Shown piece by piece: positions 1 to 7,071 of a stretch of DNA of 64,000 nt. A program made the translations under genes and the position numbers. Within the stretch, counting starts at the first letter, position 1, and each line of letters begins with the position of its first letter. The stretch is from contig JADFHN010000013.1 of assembly GCA_022567155.1 (NCBI GenBank), positions 1 through 64,000 of the forward strand, given 5' to 3'. The notes beneath the pieces were generated by a model. That model had not been told where the DNA came from, did not search any database, and saw only the letters and a list, made by a program, of their open reading frames with translations. The stretch comes from Bacteroidota bacterium. Lineage in GTDB: Bacteria > Bacteroidota > Bacteroidia > Cytophagales > Cyclobacteriaceae.

Positions 1-181
1 AAAAGTATCCAATAACCCCAAAACTTTTCCGGGTTAATGGAATTTTTTTGACAACGGTTAGTGGTATGTTTAGTTGCCGATTTCAAGGAGATTCATTGTC
101 AGGTTACATGTATTTTTAGTAGAAGTACAAACCTTCAAATATGCACTATCCCGGCAATTAAATATACCATGTGTGTGCCTG

Positions 182-302
182 CCCCGTAACGTTTACCCCG
201 TAACATTTACCCCGTAACGAAGTGTACGGGGAAGTGTATGGGGAAGTGTATAGGGGAGAGGCGCACCCTGACCTATCTTAGCGTCAGGGCCGTCTACTCG
301 AT
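182..302 (+). repeat. Repeat copy 1, group II intron 3'-end-like
   Basis: Three units of ccccgtaac(g/a)ttta (182-218) are followed by three 12-nt units of the type gaagtgtaYRgg (219-254) and a compound hairpin. The basal stem GAGAGGCG (256-263) pairs with CGTCTaCTC (291-299) leaving A296 bulged; the apical stem is CCCTGAC (266-272) with GTCAGGG (283-289). A296 is the seventh base from the end of the conserved block (GAT, 302), the position expected for the branch-point A of group II intron domain VI. CCCCGTA (210-216) can also pair with TACGGGG (225-231), like a shortened domain V. Bases 199-302 recur at 999-1102. No intron ORF is present, so this would be a remnant. Nothing else was recognised in bases 1-181. 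Confidence 0.6.
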
Positions 303-315
303 GTGTGCCATCGTG

Positions 316-663
316 CTATTCTAAATCAATGATTATCATTATATTTTCTTTAACCAACTCTATCAAGTCATTCGGCAAATTACCCGCTTTTTTAATTAAT
401 CGTTTATTATCTACCGAACGAATTTGGTCAATCATAATGTCACAGTCTTGATGTAGGTTTGCCATTCCTTTTTTAAGATGAACTCTCAAAATGTCAGAAT
501 CTTTCTTGACATTTGCTGTTAGAGGACAAACAATCGTAGATGGATGTGGTATTTTGTTAAGTAAATTTGTCTGAACAACTAAAACCGGTCTTGTTTTACC
601 AGACTCTGTTCCAATCTGTGGATTCAAATCTGCAATCCAAATTTCAAATTGTTTAATTGGCAT
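316..663 (-). CDS. MazF/PemK-like mRNA interferase toxin
   Basis: Toxin of a type II toxin-antitoxin pair, expected to cleave mRNA when free of its antitoxin. The protein (about 115 aa) has the MazF/PemK (CcdB-fold) pattern: an N-terminal strand with EIWIADLNPQIGTESGKTRP, where the G-x-E-x-x-K-x-R-P stretch is the family hallmark, then VLVVQTN, STIVCPLT and a later IDQIRSVD. I chose the ATG at 663 (MPIKQF) over an in-frame start 15 nt upstream, because the family starts close to the E-I-W strand and a GAGAAG sequence lies just before it. It overlaps the antitoxin gene by 11 nt, so the two are translationally coupled. The 3' end stops 14 bases from repeat copy 1. The activity is inferred from the family. 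Confidence 0.85.
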   Translation of the reverse strand: MPIKQFEIWIADLNPQIGTESGKTRPVLVVQTNLLNKIPHPSTIVCPLTANVKKDSDILRVHLKKGMANLHQDCDIMIDQIRSVDNKRLIKKAGNLPNDLIELVKENIMIIIDLE

Positions 664-883
664 AATCAATCTTCTCAAAATCTTTAAGTACCGACATTGA
701 ATCCAATTTTACTGAATCAGACTCAATTTTAAGTCTTTTTTCAAGAATCAATCGTCGTTGAAATCGGTTATAATATTCTATTGCCTCGTTTATATATCTA
801 TTTCGTGATTTTTTAATCCTTGAGAGAATTTTTTCAGTTTCTCTAAAAATTGAATCGTCTATTTTTAATGATACTGTTTTCAT
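653..883 (-). CDS. Ribbon-helix-helix antitoxin
   Basis: Small 76-aa protein upstream of and overlapping the MazF-like toxin, the usual antitoxin-first order. The N-terminus (MKTVSLKIDDSIFRETEKIL) fits a ribbon-helix-helix DNA-binding fold: a short basic beta strand, then two helices with a polar turn (SRIKKSRNRYINEAIEYY). The charged C-terminal tail would wrap the toxin. It should neutralise the toxin and repress its own promoter. Three evenly spaced ATATCA motifs just upstream of its start are a plausible operator. The fold is a pattern judgement; the exact antitoxin family was not determined. Confidence 0.75.
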   Translation of the reverse strand: MKTVSLKIDDSIFRETEKILSRIKKSRNRYINEAIEYYNRFQRRLILEKRLKIESDSVKLDSMSVLKDFEKIDYAN

Positions 884-929
884 GATATTATTTTTTTATA
901 TCACGAAGGTATATCATTTTTGCATATCA
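883..929 (-). promoter_or_regulatory. Putative TA-operon operator
   Basis: The AT-rich stretch immediately upstream of the antitoxin start carries ATATCA at 898-903, 911-916 and 924-929, spaced exactly 13 bp apart, plus the inverted TGATAT at 883-888. Ribbon-helix-helix antitoxins commonly bind short repeated half-sites that overlap their own promoter. The repeats are seen directly; the operator role is inferred. Confidence 0.45.
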
Positions 930-998
930 ATCTAGTATTTATCAATTAAGTTTGAAAATTTCTCCCGGCATGCGGCACAATGCACTATGAGCATGCTT

Positions 999-1102
999 CG
1001 TAACATTTACCCCGTAACAAAGTGTATGGGGAAGTGTATGGGGAAGTGTATAGGGGAGAGGCGCACTCCGTCAGTGTTTACTGGCGGAGCCGTCTACTCG
1101 AT
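999..1102 (+). repeat. Repeat copy 2, group II intron 3'-end-like
   Basis: Imperfect copy of 199-302, displaced by exactly 800 bp. The flanks are nearly identical, including the basal stem GAGAGGCG (1056-1063) / CGTCTaCTC (1091-1099) with the bulged A. The apical stem differs: CTCCGTCAG (1066-1074) pairs with CTGGCGGAG (1081-1089) with one G-T wobble. A conserved base with a compensated variable tip implies selection on the folded form at some time. The TA pair lies between the copies; the next gene, a decayed one, ends 10 bp beyond this copy. Confidence 0.6.
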
Positions 1103-1111
1103 TATGGGCTG

Positions 1112-1419
1112 TTAATCTTGTATACTTGTCAGTTTTCCGTTTTCTCATAAATCCACTACTCATGAACTCCCCATGAACCTGTACTTTATATTTATATCAT
1201 CAGGGTATCCAACACTTTCCCTTGCCCTTTCCGCTGTCATCCCCATCCAATATTCTCCTTTTAGTATTCTTTGAGCATTATAATTTCCATATTTATTTAT
1301 TAATCGAGCAAGTTTTGGGTTTTAATGTAAGGATCACTCAATACAGTAAGTGTAATGGATTTTCGTTTCAAATCCTGCATGAGGTTACATAGCCCTCTTT
1401 TATCGGGATAACCAAAAAA
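1112..1419 (-). pseudogene. Decayed conserved Bacteroidota protein
   Basis: Minus-strand reading recovers a protein in pieces. The first open piece (from 1419) reads FFGYPDKRGLCNLMQDLKRK and then SITLTVLSDPYIK. After a frame change near 1335 it continues NPKLARLINKYG, AQRILKGEYWMGMTAERARE and SVGYPDDINIKY. It then hits a TGA at 1160-1162, beyond which the same frame still gives ENGKLTSIQD before TAA at 1112. The order K-G-x-x-W-x-G-M-T, E-S-x-G-x-P-x-x-I-N, E-N-G-x-L resembles short hypothetical proteins common in Bacteroidota. At least one frameshift and two in-frame stops make it a pseudogene. The family is from memory and its function is unknown. The 74 bases up to the lipoprotein start hold no other gene. 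Confidence 0.5.
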
Positions 1420-1493
1420 TTACTTCAGGTTTTAAACCTTTTAATTCCGGGGCTGTCTAAGAACCGAAAATCATCTGAAAAAAGATTAAAACG

Positions 1494-2387
1494 ATGGAAA
1501 AAATGAAAGAATTGAAAGACTTAGTGAATGTAAAAGGATTGTTGATTGTACTGACTGTTGTTTTTCTGTCAGTTATGACCGCATGTAATCAGGATGAAGA
1601 CTTGTTGCCGGAATTTACTGATAATGAAACCGTTGAATTCGAGGTGATCGCCGATGCTGATTTTGATGAAATTGATGACTTGGTTTCGGTAGCGATGGGA
1701 TTTGCCGAATCATCTCCCGGAGCACGAACCGCCCAACACAGCGACCACAGGTTTGAGTGTGCAGAGGTAACGCATGACTCTGAAAGTCAAATCATTACGA
1801 TCGATTTTGGTGAAGGATGCGAAGGGCCGAACGGCAGGGTAAGAAGTGGTAAGATCATCATCACCTACACCGGCTTCAGGTTTATACCCGGTTCTGTATT
1901 TACGTATGTATTGGAAGATTTTGCCATTGACGGAAGGCAGATTGAAGGCACACGTACCGTAGAAAATGTATCGGCCACACTGGATGATAATCCGGTATTT
2001 CACATCACACTTACAGGTGGTAAGATCACATTTCTTGACGGCACGGTGGCCACCCGCGAAGTGGACAGGATGAGAATGTGGGTTAGAGCATCTAATCCCA
2101 TCAATGATGAGCACCATATTCTGGAAGGGAGCACTGCTAATGGTGTGAATCGCGAAGGACTGACCTATGAAGTCACGGTGCTTGAAACACTGGTATATAA
2201 GCGTAACTGCAGGGAAGGAAGAAGGTTTATACCTGTTACAGGAGTAAAAGAGATCAAGAAAGGCGATGTCGTGATAACCATTGATTTTGGAGACGGAGAG
2301 TGTGATAATCTTGTGACCATCAATATTAATGGCCGGATTGTAACAATTGAAATTTCGATACATCGTAATACGAATACCGGAGGTTGA
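1494..2387 (+). CDS. Hypothetical lipoprotein
   Basis: Secreted lipoprotein of 297 aa with no recognised domain. The N-terminus has a charged n-region, a hydrophobic core and a lipobox L-S-V-M-T-A-C with the lipidated Cys at residue 31. The mature protein starts with an acidic linker (NQDEDLLPEF). Two short blocks of the type ITIDFGEGCEGPNGRVRSGK occur, around residues 98-120 and 258-275 (VITIDFGDGECDN). They suggest two related beta-rich halves with a conserved Asp-Phe-Gly-(Glu/Asp)-Gly-x-Cys turn. It stands alone on the + strand, between the decayed gene and thyA, and ends at a strong terminator. It is probably anchored in the outer membrane or periplasm. Function unknown. Confidence 0.7.
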   Translation: MEKMKELKDLVNVKGLLIVLTVVFLSVMTACNQDEDLLPEFTDNETVEFEVIADADFDEIDDLVSVAMGFAESSPGARTAQHSDHRFECAEVTHDSESQIITIDFGEGCEGPNGRVRSGKIIITYTGFRFIPGSVFTYVLEDFAIDGRQIEGTRTVENVSATLDDNPVFHITLTGGKITFLDGTVATREVDRMRMWVRASNPINDEHHILEGSTANGVNREGLTYEVTVLETLVYKRNCREGRRFIPVTGVKEIKKGDVVITIDFGDGECDNLVTININGRIVTIEISIHRNTNTGG

Positions 2388-2417
2388 AATCAAGTTATGT
2401 TTACAACTCCTTTAAAT

Positions 2418-2450
2418 GGCCGGTGGTACAACTACCGGCCTTTTATTTTT
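2418..2450 (+). terminator. Rho-independent terminator
   Basis: GGCCGGTGGT (2418-2427), loop ACA, ACTACCGGCC (2431-2440), a 10-bp stem with one G-T pair, followed by a T-rich run. It lies 30 bp after the lipoprotein stop codon and separates that gene from thyA. Confidence 0.85.
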
Positions 2451-2487
2451 TATTTTAAAAAAACAATTCTTTTTTTTATTCATTTCT

Positions 2488-2495
2488 TAGTTTTG
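2488..2495 (+). promoter_or_regulatory. Likely -7 box of thyA
   Basis: TAGTTTTG matches the Bacteroidota -7 consensus TAnnTTTG and lies 35 bp before the thyA start. No clear TTG was found at the -33 position, so this is a partial match. Confidence 0.35.
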
Positions 2496-2530
2496 TTTTC
2501 TGTTAGCACACTTTTCACTTTTAAAATAGA

Positions 2531-3325
2531 ATGCAACAATATTTAAACATGCTCGCCCATATACTTGAGAATGGGATCGAGAAAAACGACCGGACAGGTA
2601 CAGGTACTAAAAGTGTTTTCGGCTATCAGATGCGATTTGATCTGAATGATGGATTTCCGGTATTAACGACCAAAAAATTACATCTGCCATCTATTATTTA
2701 TGAGCTACTGTGGTTTCTCAAAGGCGATACAAATATCAAATACCTCAACGATAACGGAGTGAGAATATGGGATGAATGGGCAGATGAAAAGGGCGACCTG
2801 GGTCCGGTGTATGGGCATCAATGGCGAAGCTGGCCGGCTTCCGATGGTACCACCATTGATCAGATCAGCCTGGTAATAGATCAGATTAAGAGCAATCCTG
2901 ATTCAAGACGGCTCATTGTAAGCGCCTGGAACGTCCCTGAAGTTCAAAAGATGGCGCTGCCTCCATGCCATACGCTATTTCAGTTTTATGTGGGCGATGG
3001 CAAATTATCGTGTCAGCTTTACCAGCGTTCCGCAGATGTGTTTCTTGGCGTACCTTTTAATATTGCGTCATATTCAATGCTTACATTAATGATTGCTCAG
3101 GTCACGGGTTTGCAGCCGGGAGAGTTTATTCATACATTCGGTGACGCCCATATTTATTCCAATCATATGGATCAGGTGGCATTACAACTTTCACGTGTGC
3201 CAGGTCCTTTGCCGAAAATGAGATTAAACCCGGATATTAGAGATATTTTCGGTTTTCATTATCCTGATTTTACACTAGAGAATTACAATCCGCAACCGGG
3301 AATAAAAGCGCCTATCGCCGTGTAA
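2531..3325 (+). CDS. thyA: Thymidylate synthase
   Basis: Converts dUMP to dTMP with 5,10-methylenetetrahydrofolate in the cytoplasm. The length (264 aa) equals that of E. coli ThyA. Visible motifs: the N-terminal loop [14 protein letters not shown] with the phosphate-binding Arg; the catalytic Cys146 in [20 protein letters not shown] with the paired Arg residues; the [17 protein letters not shown] block; and the [10 protein letters not shown] motif that contacts the nucleotide. The C-terminus ends IKAPIAV, as the family requires. Unlike in many bacteria, no dihydrofolate reductase gene follows; the next gene is sdaAB, 139 bp away. A small hairpin (GACTGA/TCAGTC, 3333-3347) just after the stop could act as a weak terminator. 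Confidence 0.97.
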   Translation: MQQYLNMLAHILENGIEKNDRTGTGTKSVFGYQMRFDLNDGFPVLTTKKLHLPSIIYELLWFLKGDTNIKYLNDNGVRIWDEWADEKGDLGPVYGHQWRSWPASDGTTIDQISLVIDQIKSNPDSRRLIVSAWNVPEVQKMALPPCHTLFQFYVGDGKLSCQLYQRSADVFLGVPFNIASYSMLTLMIAQVTGLQPGEFIHTFGDAHIYSNHMDQVALQLSRVPGPLPKMRLNPDIRDIFGFHYPDFTLENYNPQPGIKAPIAV

Positions 3326-3464
3326 CTATTGTGACTGATTTTCAGTCTTATACTAGTATCTTTTAAATAAGATTTTGACCACTTATAATTTATTAAAGTA
3401 AGGATTGTCTTCTTTTGAGTATAATTACGTTTAAGTAGAATGCATAACAAGGTATTGATGATTA

Positions 3465-4142
3465 ATGATGGGTGAAGGAAGCAGCGTATTCGATATGATT
3501 GGGCCAGTAATGATCGGTCCGTCCAGTTCGCATACTGAAGGTGTGGTTCGGATTGCACGTACGGTAGTTAAAATCATGGGAGGAATTCCCGATAATGTAG
3601 ATATTACCTTTTATAATTCATTTGCTCAGACCCATAAGGGGCATGGCAGTGATAAAGCGATAGTTGCCGGGCTACTTTATTATGCTGCAGACGATAAGCG
3701 GATACGTGAGTCATTTGAAAATGCAGAAAAAAAGAGATTGAAGTTTACGTTTCGTTCAGCGGGGAATGCTTCCACTATGCATCCGAATACGATCCGTATA
3801 AAAGCAGTGAAAAACAGGGACACGTTAGAGCTGGTTGGAGAGAGCCGGGGAGGTGGTGTAATACGAATTAAGGAATTTAACGGATTTATAACAACCTTTA
3901 CTACCTCACTGAACACCTTGATTATTACCGCTGTGGATACCAAAGGGAGTATCGCTTACCTGGCAAATGTGCTTTTCCGGGACGATAGCAATATTGCCGC
4001 CGTGACGGTGTCGAGAAAAGGAAAAAACGATGTTGCTTGTCAGATAATAGAAATGGATTCCGGGCTAAGGAGCCTGACACATGACTATCTGAAAAGTCTC
4101 AACTGGGTGCATGAAGTAAATTATATTCCGGCAATTGATTAA
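3465..4142 (+). CDS. sdaAB: L-serine dehydratase, beta subunit
   Basis: Beta subunit of the iron-sulfur L-serine ammonia-lyase, which turns serine into pyruvate and ammonia. The 225-aa protein opens with VFDMIGPVMIGPSSSHTEG, the hallmark substrate-binding stretch of the beta domain, and ends with an ACT domain (about residues 148-222: TLIITAVDTKGSIAYLANVL and onward), the regulatory module of this subunit. The Fe-S alpha subunit is not adjacent and not in the window, so it must be encoded elsewhere. The start is the first of two consecutive ATG codons. It lies 17 bp before the TolC-like gene, so it may be co-transcribed with the efflux pair, although no functional link is obvious. Confidence 0.88.
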   Translation: MMGEGSSVFDMIGPVMIGPSSSHTEGVVRIARTVVKIMGGIPDNVDITFYNSFAQTHKGHGSDKAIVAGLLYYAADDKRIRESFENAEKKRLKFTFRSAGNASTMHPNTIRIKAVKNRDTLELVGESRGGGVIRIKEFNGFITTFTTSLNTLIITAVDTKGSIAYLANVLFRDDSNIAAVTVSRKGKNDVACQIIEMDSGLRSLTHDYLKSLNWVHEVNYIPAID

Positions 4143-4159
4143 GATAAAATTAAAAGGCA

Positions 4160-5635
4160 ATGAAAAAAGGACTGTTATTAATTTTTACAATTTCTGTTCT
4201 GTCGGTATGTTACGGTCAGATTCCACAGGACAACCATTCGAGTGAAATAAAAAAATGGGGAATAAGGGAGTGTGTAGAATACGCGCTCGAAAACAGTTTG
4301 ACTGTAAAACGAAGTCTCTACGGGCTAGAGACAAGCGAAATTAACAATAGACAGGCAAAATGGACCATGGCGCCATCACTTAATTTTGGCGGATCTTACA
4401 ACAATAGCTGGGGCCGTACCATTGATCCTACTACAAACTTGTTCACTACCGAAAGGTTTCAGACAAGCGGGGTTAACGGTACCTCTTCGTGGCTTCTTTT
4501 TCAGACAAGCAGACTGAGAAATACATACAAACAGGCTAAAATTGACCTGGAGGCCAGTAAATACGACCTGGAAGCCTCAAAAGATCTCGTGATTTTAAAT
4601 GTGATTACGTTTTATACCAATGTTGTTTTCAACAAAGAACAGTATAATAATACGCTGTCTCAATTAAATTCGACCCAGCAGCTAGTGGAACGTACTAAAA
4701 TACAGCTTGATGCTGGTGCGGTGCCACAGGCACAGTTATACGATTTGATGGCACAACAGGCTACCAACGAAGTAAGCGTGATCAATGCTGAAAACAATTA
4801 CAACTTATCCTTATTGCAGTTGAAACAAGCGCTTCAAATCCCCTCTTTTGAGCCATTTGATGTTGAAATTCCGGAAATTGAACTTACTGAATTTCCAATG
4901 GTGAGTCTTTCAGGAGATGAAATATTCAAAATAGCATTGGGGATTATGCCTGATATTAAAAGCGCCAATCTTGGAATTGAAAGCGCCAATCTTGGGATAA
5001 AAATTGCGCAAGCACAGCTTTATCCGGCTATCCGTCTAAATGCCAGTTTGAATACCAATTATTCATCCGTTCGTGATACCGATCGCAGGGTTGCCACCGG
5101 CGAAACTCAGACCATACCACCTATACCTTTCGGAACTGTAAACCTGGATCCCAATCTCGTGATTTTCACATATCCTTTTGATAACTCCCCAGTGTTCCAG
5201 ACATTTGAAGATTATCCGTTAGCAGAACAGTTTAAGGACAATATTGGCCGGTCAATATCATTGAGTATCAGCATACCGGTTTTTAATGGATTTGCGGTAA
5301 GTTCAAGTGTACAGCGAGCTATTATTTTGCAAAAACAGGCTGAAATTTTGTTGGAAGAAAGGAGTAACAACTTAAGACAAAATATAGAACGGTCTTATAA
5401 TGATGTGCTCGCAGCAAAAAAATCATACGATGCATCGGTCAGGCAGGTAGATGCCCAGGAAGAATCATTCCGGGTTACGGAAAGGAGCTATGAGTTGGGC
5501 GCCAGTAATTTTATTGATTTTCAGGTAGCACAGAATAATCTGTTTCAGGCAAAAACAAATTTACTTATAGCGAAATACGATTTTATTTTTAAAACAGAAA
5601 TACTGAAGTTTTATCAGGGTGAATTAGATTATTAG
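4160..5635 (+). CDS. TolC-family outer membrane efflux protein
   Basis: Outer-membrane channel of a tripartite export system. The 491-aa protein has a Sec signal peptide (MKKGLLLIFTISVLSVCYGQ) and the two internally repeated long-helix regions of the TolC fold: about residues 35-240 (YALENSLTVKRSLYGLE, then QLVERTKIQLDAGAVPQAQL) and 255-480 (ALGIMPDIKSANLGIESANL, then SFRVTERSYELGASNFIDF). The L/R-x-G-A-x-x-x-x-x-D/Q pattern before the second hairpin is typical. Two adjacent near-identical segments (SANLGIESANLGI) look like a small local duplication. It sits 12 bp upstream of the adaptor gene. Confidence 0.92.
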   Translation: MKKGLLLIFTISVLSVCYGQIPQDNHSSEIKKWGIRECVEYALENSLTVKRSLYGLETSEINNRQAKWTMAPSLNFGGSYNNSWGRTIDPTTNLFTTERFQTSGVNGTSSWLLFQTSRLRNTYKQAKIDLEASKYDLEASKDLVILNVITFYTNVVFNKEQYNNTLSQLNSTQQLVERTKIQLDAGAVPQAQLYDLMAQQATNEVSVINAENNYNLSLLQLKQALQIPSFEPFDVEIPEIELTEFPMVSLSGDEIFKIALGIMPDIKSANLGIESANLGIKIAQAQLYPAIRLNASLNTNYSSVRDTDRRVATGETQTIPPIPFGTVNLDPNLVIFTYPFDNSPVFQTFEDYPLAEQFKDNIGRSISLSISIPVFNGFAVSSSVQRAIILQKQAEILLEERSNNLRQNIERSYNDVLAAKKSYDASVRQVDAQEESFRVTERSYELGASNFIDFQVAQNNLFQAKTNLLIAKYDFIFKTEILKFYQGELDY

Positions 5636-5647
5636 CAAATTATATCC

Positions 5648-7024
5648 ATGGCAAAAAGAAGAAAAAAATCGAATAAGACACTATACATTTTGTTGGGGAT
5701 CGTAGCGATCCTGATAGTGGCAGTTATTATAGGTAAATCTGCGGGTTTTATTGGTAAGAAAAAGGAGATCGAAGTGGATCTTGCTGAAGCAAAGATGAGA
5801 ACAATTGTTGAAAAAGTGAGTGCTTCGGGGACTGTAAGACCTGTTAACGAGGTCAAGCTGAGTCCGGATGTTTCGGGTGAGATCATCGAACTGCTTATTG
5901 AAGAAGGTGATTCGGTGACGGTCAGCGAATTGCTTGTGAAAATACGACCTGACAATTTTATAAATGCAATGAAAAGAGCAGAAGCCAATTACAACCAGCA
6001 ACAGGCAAATCTGGCTTCAGCCAGAGCTAACCTGGCACGTGCCAAGGCTACCTTTGAGCGTATGAGGGACGAGTATGAGCGAAATAAAAAGCTGCATGAA
6101 GAAAAAGTGATCTCTGATGCCACCTGGCAAATTGCAGAACTAAATTATAAAATTTCACAAAACGACCTAGAATCGGCAAGACAGGGTGTAAATGCATCGC
6201 AATATATCGTGCAGAGTGCAAGGGCTACTGTAGAGGATGCCAGGGAAAATCTCAGACTTACCAATGTGTATGCGCCTGTAAGTGGTACGGTTTCAAAACT
6301 TTCTGTTGAAAAAGGGGAACGTGTGGTAGGAACCCGACAGTTTGCTGGAACTGAAATGTTGCGAATAGCAGATCTTAATAAAATGGAAGTTCGGGTAGAT
6401 GTTAACGAAAATGATATTATACGTATCTCTATTGGCGATACGGCAATTATTGATGTGGATTCTTACAGCTATATGGGTAAACTTTTTAAGGGAGTAGTCA
6501 CCCAAATTGCCAATACCGCAAAAGATAAAATATCGGCGGATGCAGTTACAGAATTTGAAGTGAGGGTGCGCATACTGAACAGCTCTTTTGCCGACCTTGT
6601 AAAAGAGGGCCGCAAAACCCCCTTTCGTCCAGGTATGACGGCAAGCGTAGATATCATTACCGATAGGAAAGAAGACATTCTTACGGTTCCGCTTGCAGCA
6701 GTTACTACACGAAAGTTAAGTGAAATTCTGAAAGACAGTATTGATTTGGAAGATTCCGGTGATAAAGATCGAATTAGTAGTCCGGACAATAAAAAAGAAG
6801 ACGAAAAAGTTGAAATTGTATTTGTTTTTGATGACGGGGTGGCAAGAATAAGGCAGGTAAAAACCGGGATAAGCGATTATGATAATATTGAAATTCTTGA
6901 AGGCCTGGAAGAGGGCGAAAAAGTGATTTCAGGACCGTTTCTTGCTGTTAGCCGTAGATTGAAAAATGAGGATCGGGTTGTAAGCAAAAAAAGCAAGAGT
7001 GAGGATGATAAAAACGGTGAATAA
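5648..7024 (+). CDS. HlyD/MacA-like periplasmic adaptor protein
   Basis: Membrane-fusion protein expected to bridge an inner-membrane pump and the TolC channel. The 458-aa sequence starts with a very basic segment and one membrane anchor (about residues 11-30). A biotinyl-lipoyl-like strand follows (VSASGTVRPVNEVKLSPDVS, then GEIIELLIEEGDSV), then a coiled-coil hairpin of about 100 residues (NYNQQQANLASARANLARAK), the second lipoyl half (LTNVYAPVSGTVSKLSVEKG), a beta-barrel domain and a C-terminal membrane-proximal domain (VFVFDDGVARIRQVKTGISD). This order is the MacA type, whose usual partner is an ABC permease (MacB). No permease follows: the next gene is on the other strand 47 bp away. Confidence 0.9.
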   Translation: MAKRRKKSNKTLYILLGIVAILIVAVIIGKSAGFIGKKKEIEVDLAEAKMRTIVEKVSASGTVRPVNEVKLSPDVSGEIIELLIEEGDSVTVSELLVKIRPDNFINAMKRAEANYNQQQANLASARANLARAKATFERMRDEYERNKKLHEEKVISDATWQIAELNYKISQNDLESARQGVNASQYIVQSARATVEDARENLRLTNVYAPVSGTVSKLSVEKGERVVGTRQFAGTEMLRIADLNKMEVRVDVNENDIIRISIGDTAIIDVDSYSYMGKLFKGVVTQIANTAKDKISADAVTEFEVRVRILNSSFADLVKEGRKTPFRPGMTASVDIITDRKEDILTVPLAAVTTRKLSEILKDSIDLEDSGDKDRISSPDNKKEDEKVEIVFVFDDGVARIRQVKTGISDYDNIEILEGLEEGEKVISGPFLAVSRRLKNEDRVVSKKSKSEDDKNGE

Positions 7025-7071
7025 AATTAAGGATGTTCAAGCCGGAGTTGGGGGAAATTGCCTGAAAGCGT

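Noticed and set aside
182-254. Short tandem repeats considered as a CRISPR array
   Set aside because: Units of 12-14 nt abut one another with no spacers.
182-1102. Repeats flanking the TA pair considered as integron attC sites
   Set aside because: No R-Y-Y-Y-A-A-C / G-T-T-R-R-R-Y core boxes are present; the bulged-A hairpin fits intron domain VI better.
3333-3347. Hairpin after thyA as an intrinsic terminator
   Set aside because: The stem is only 6 bp and no clean T-run follows.
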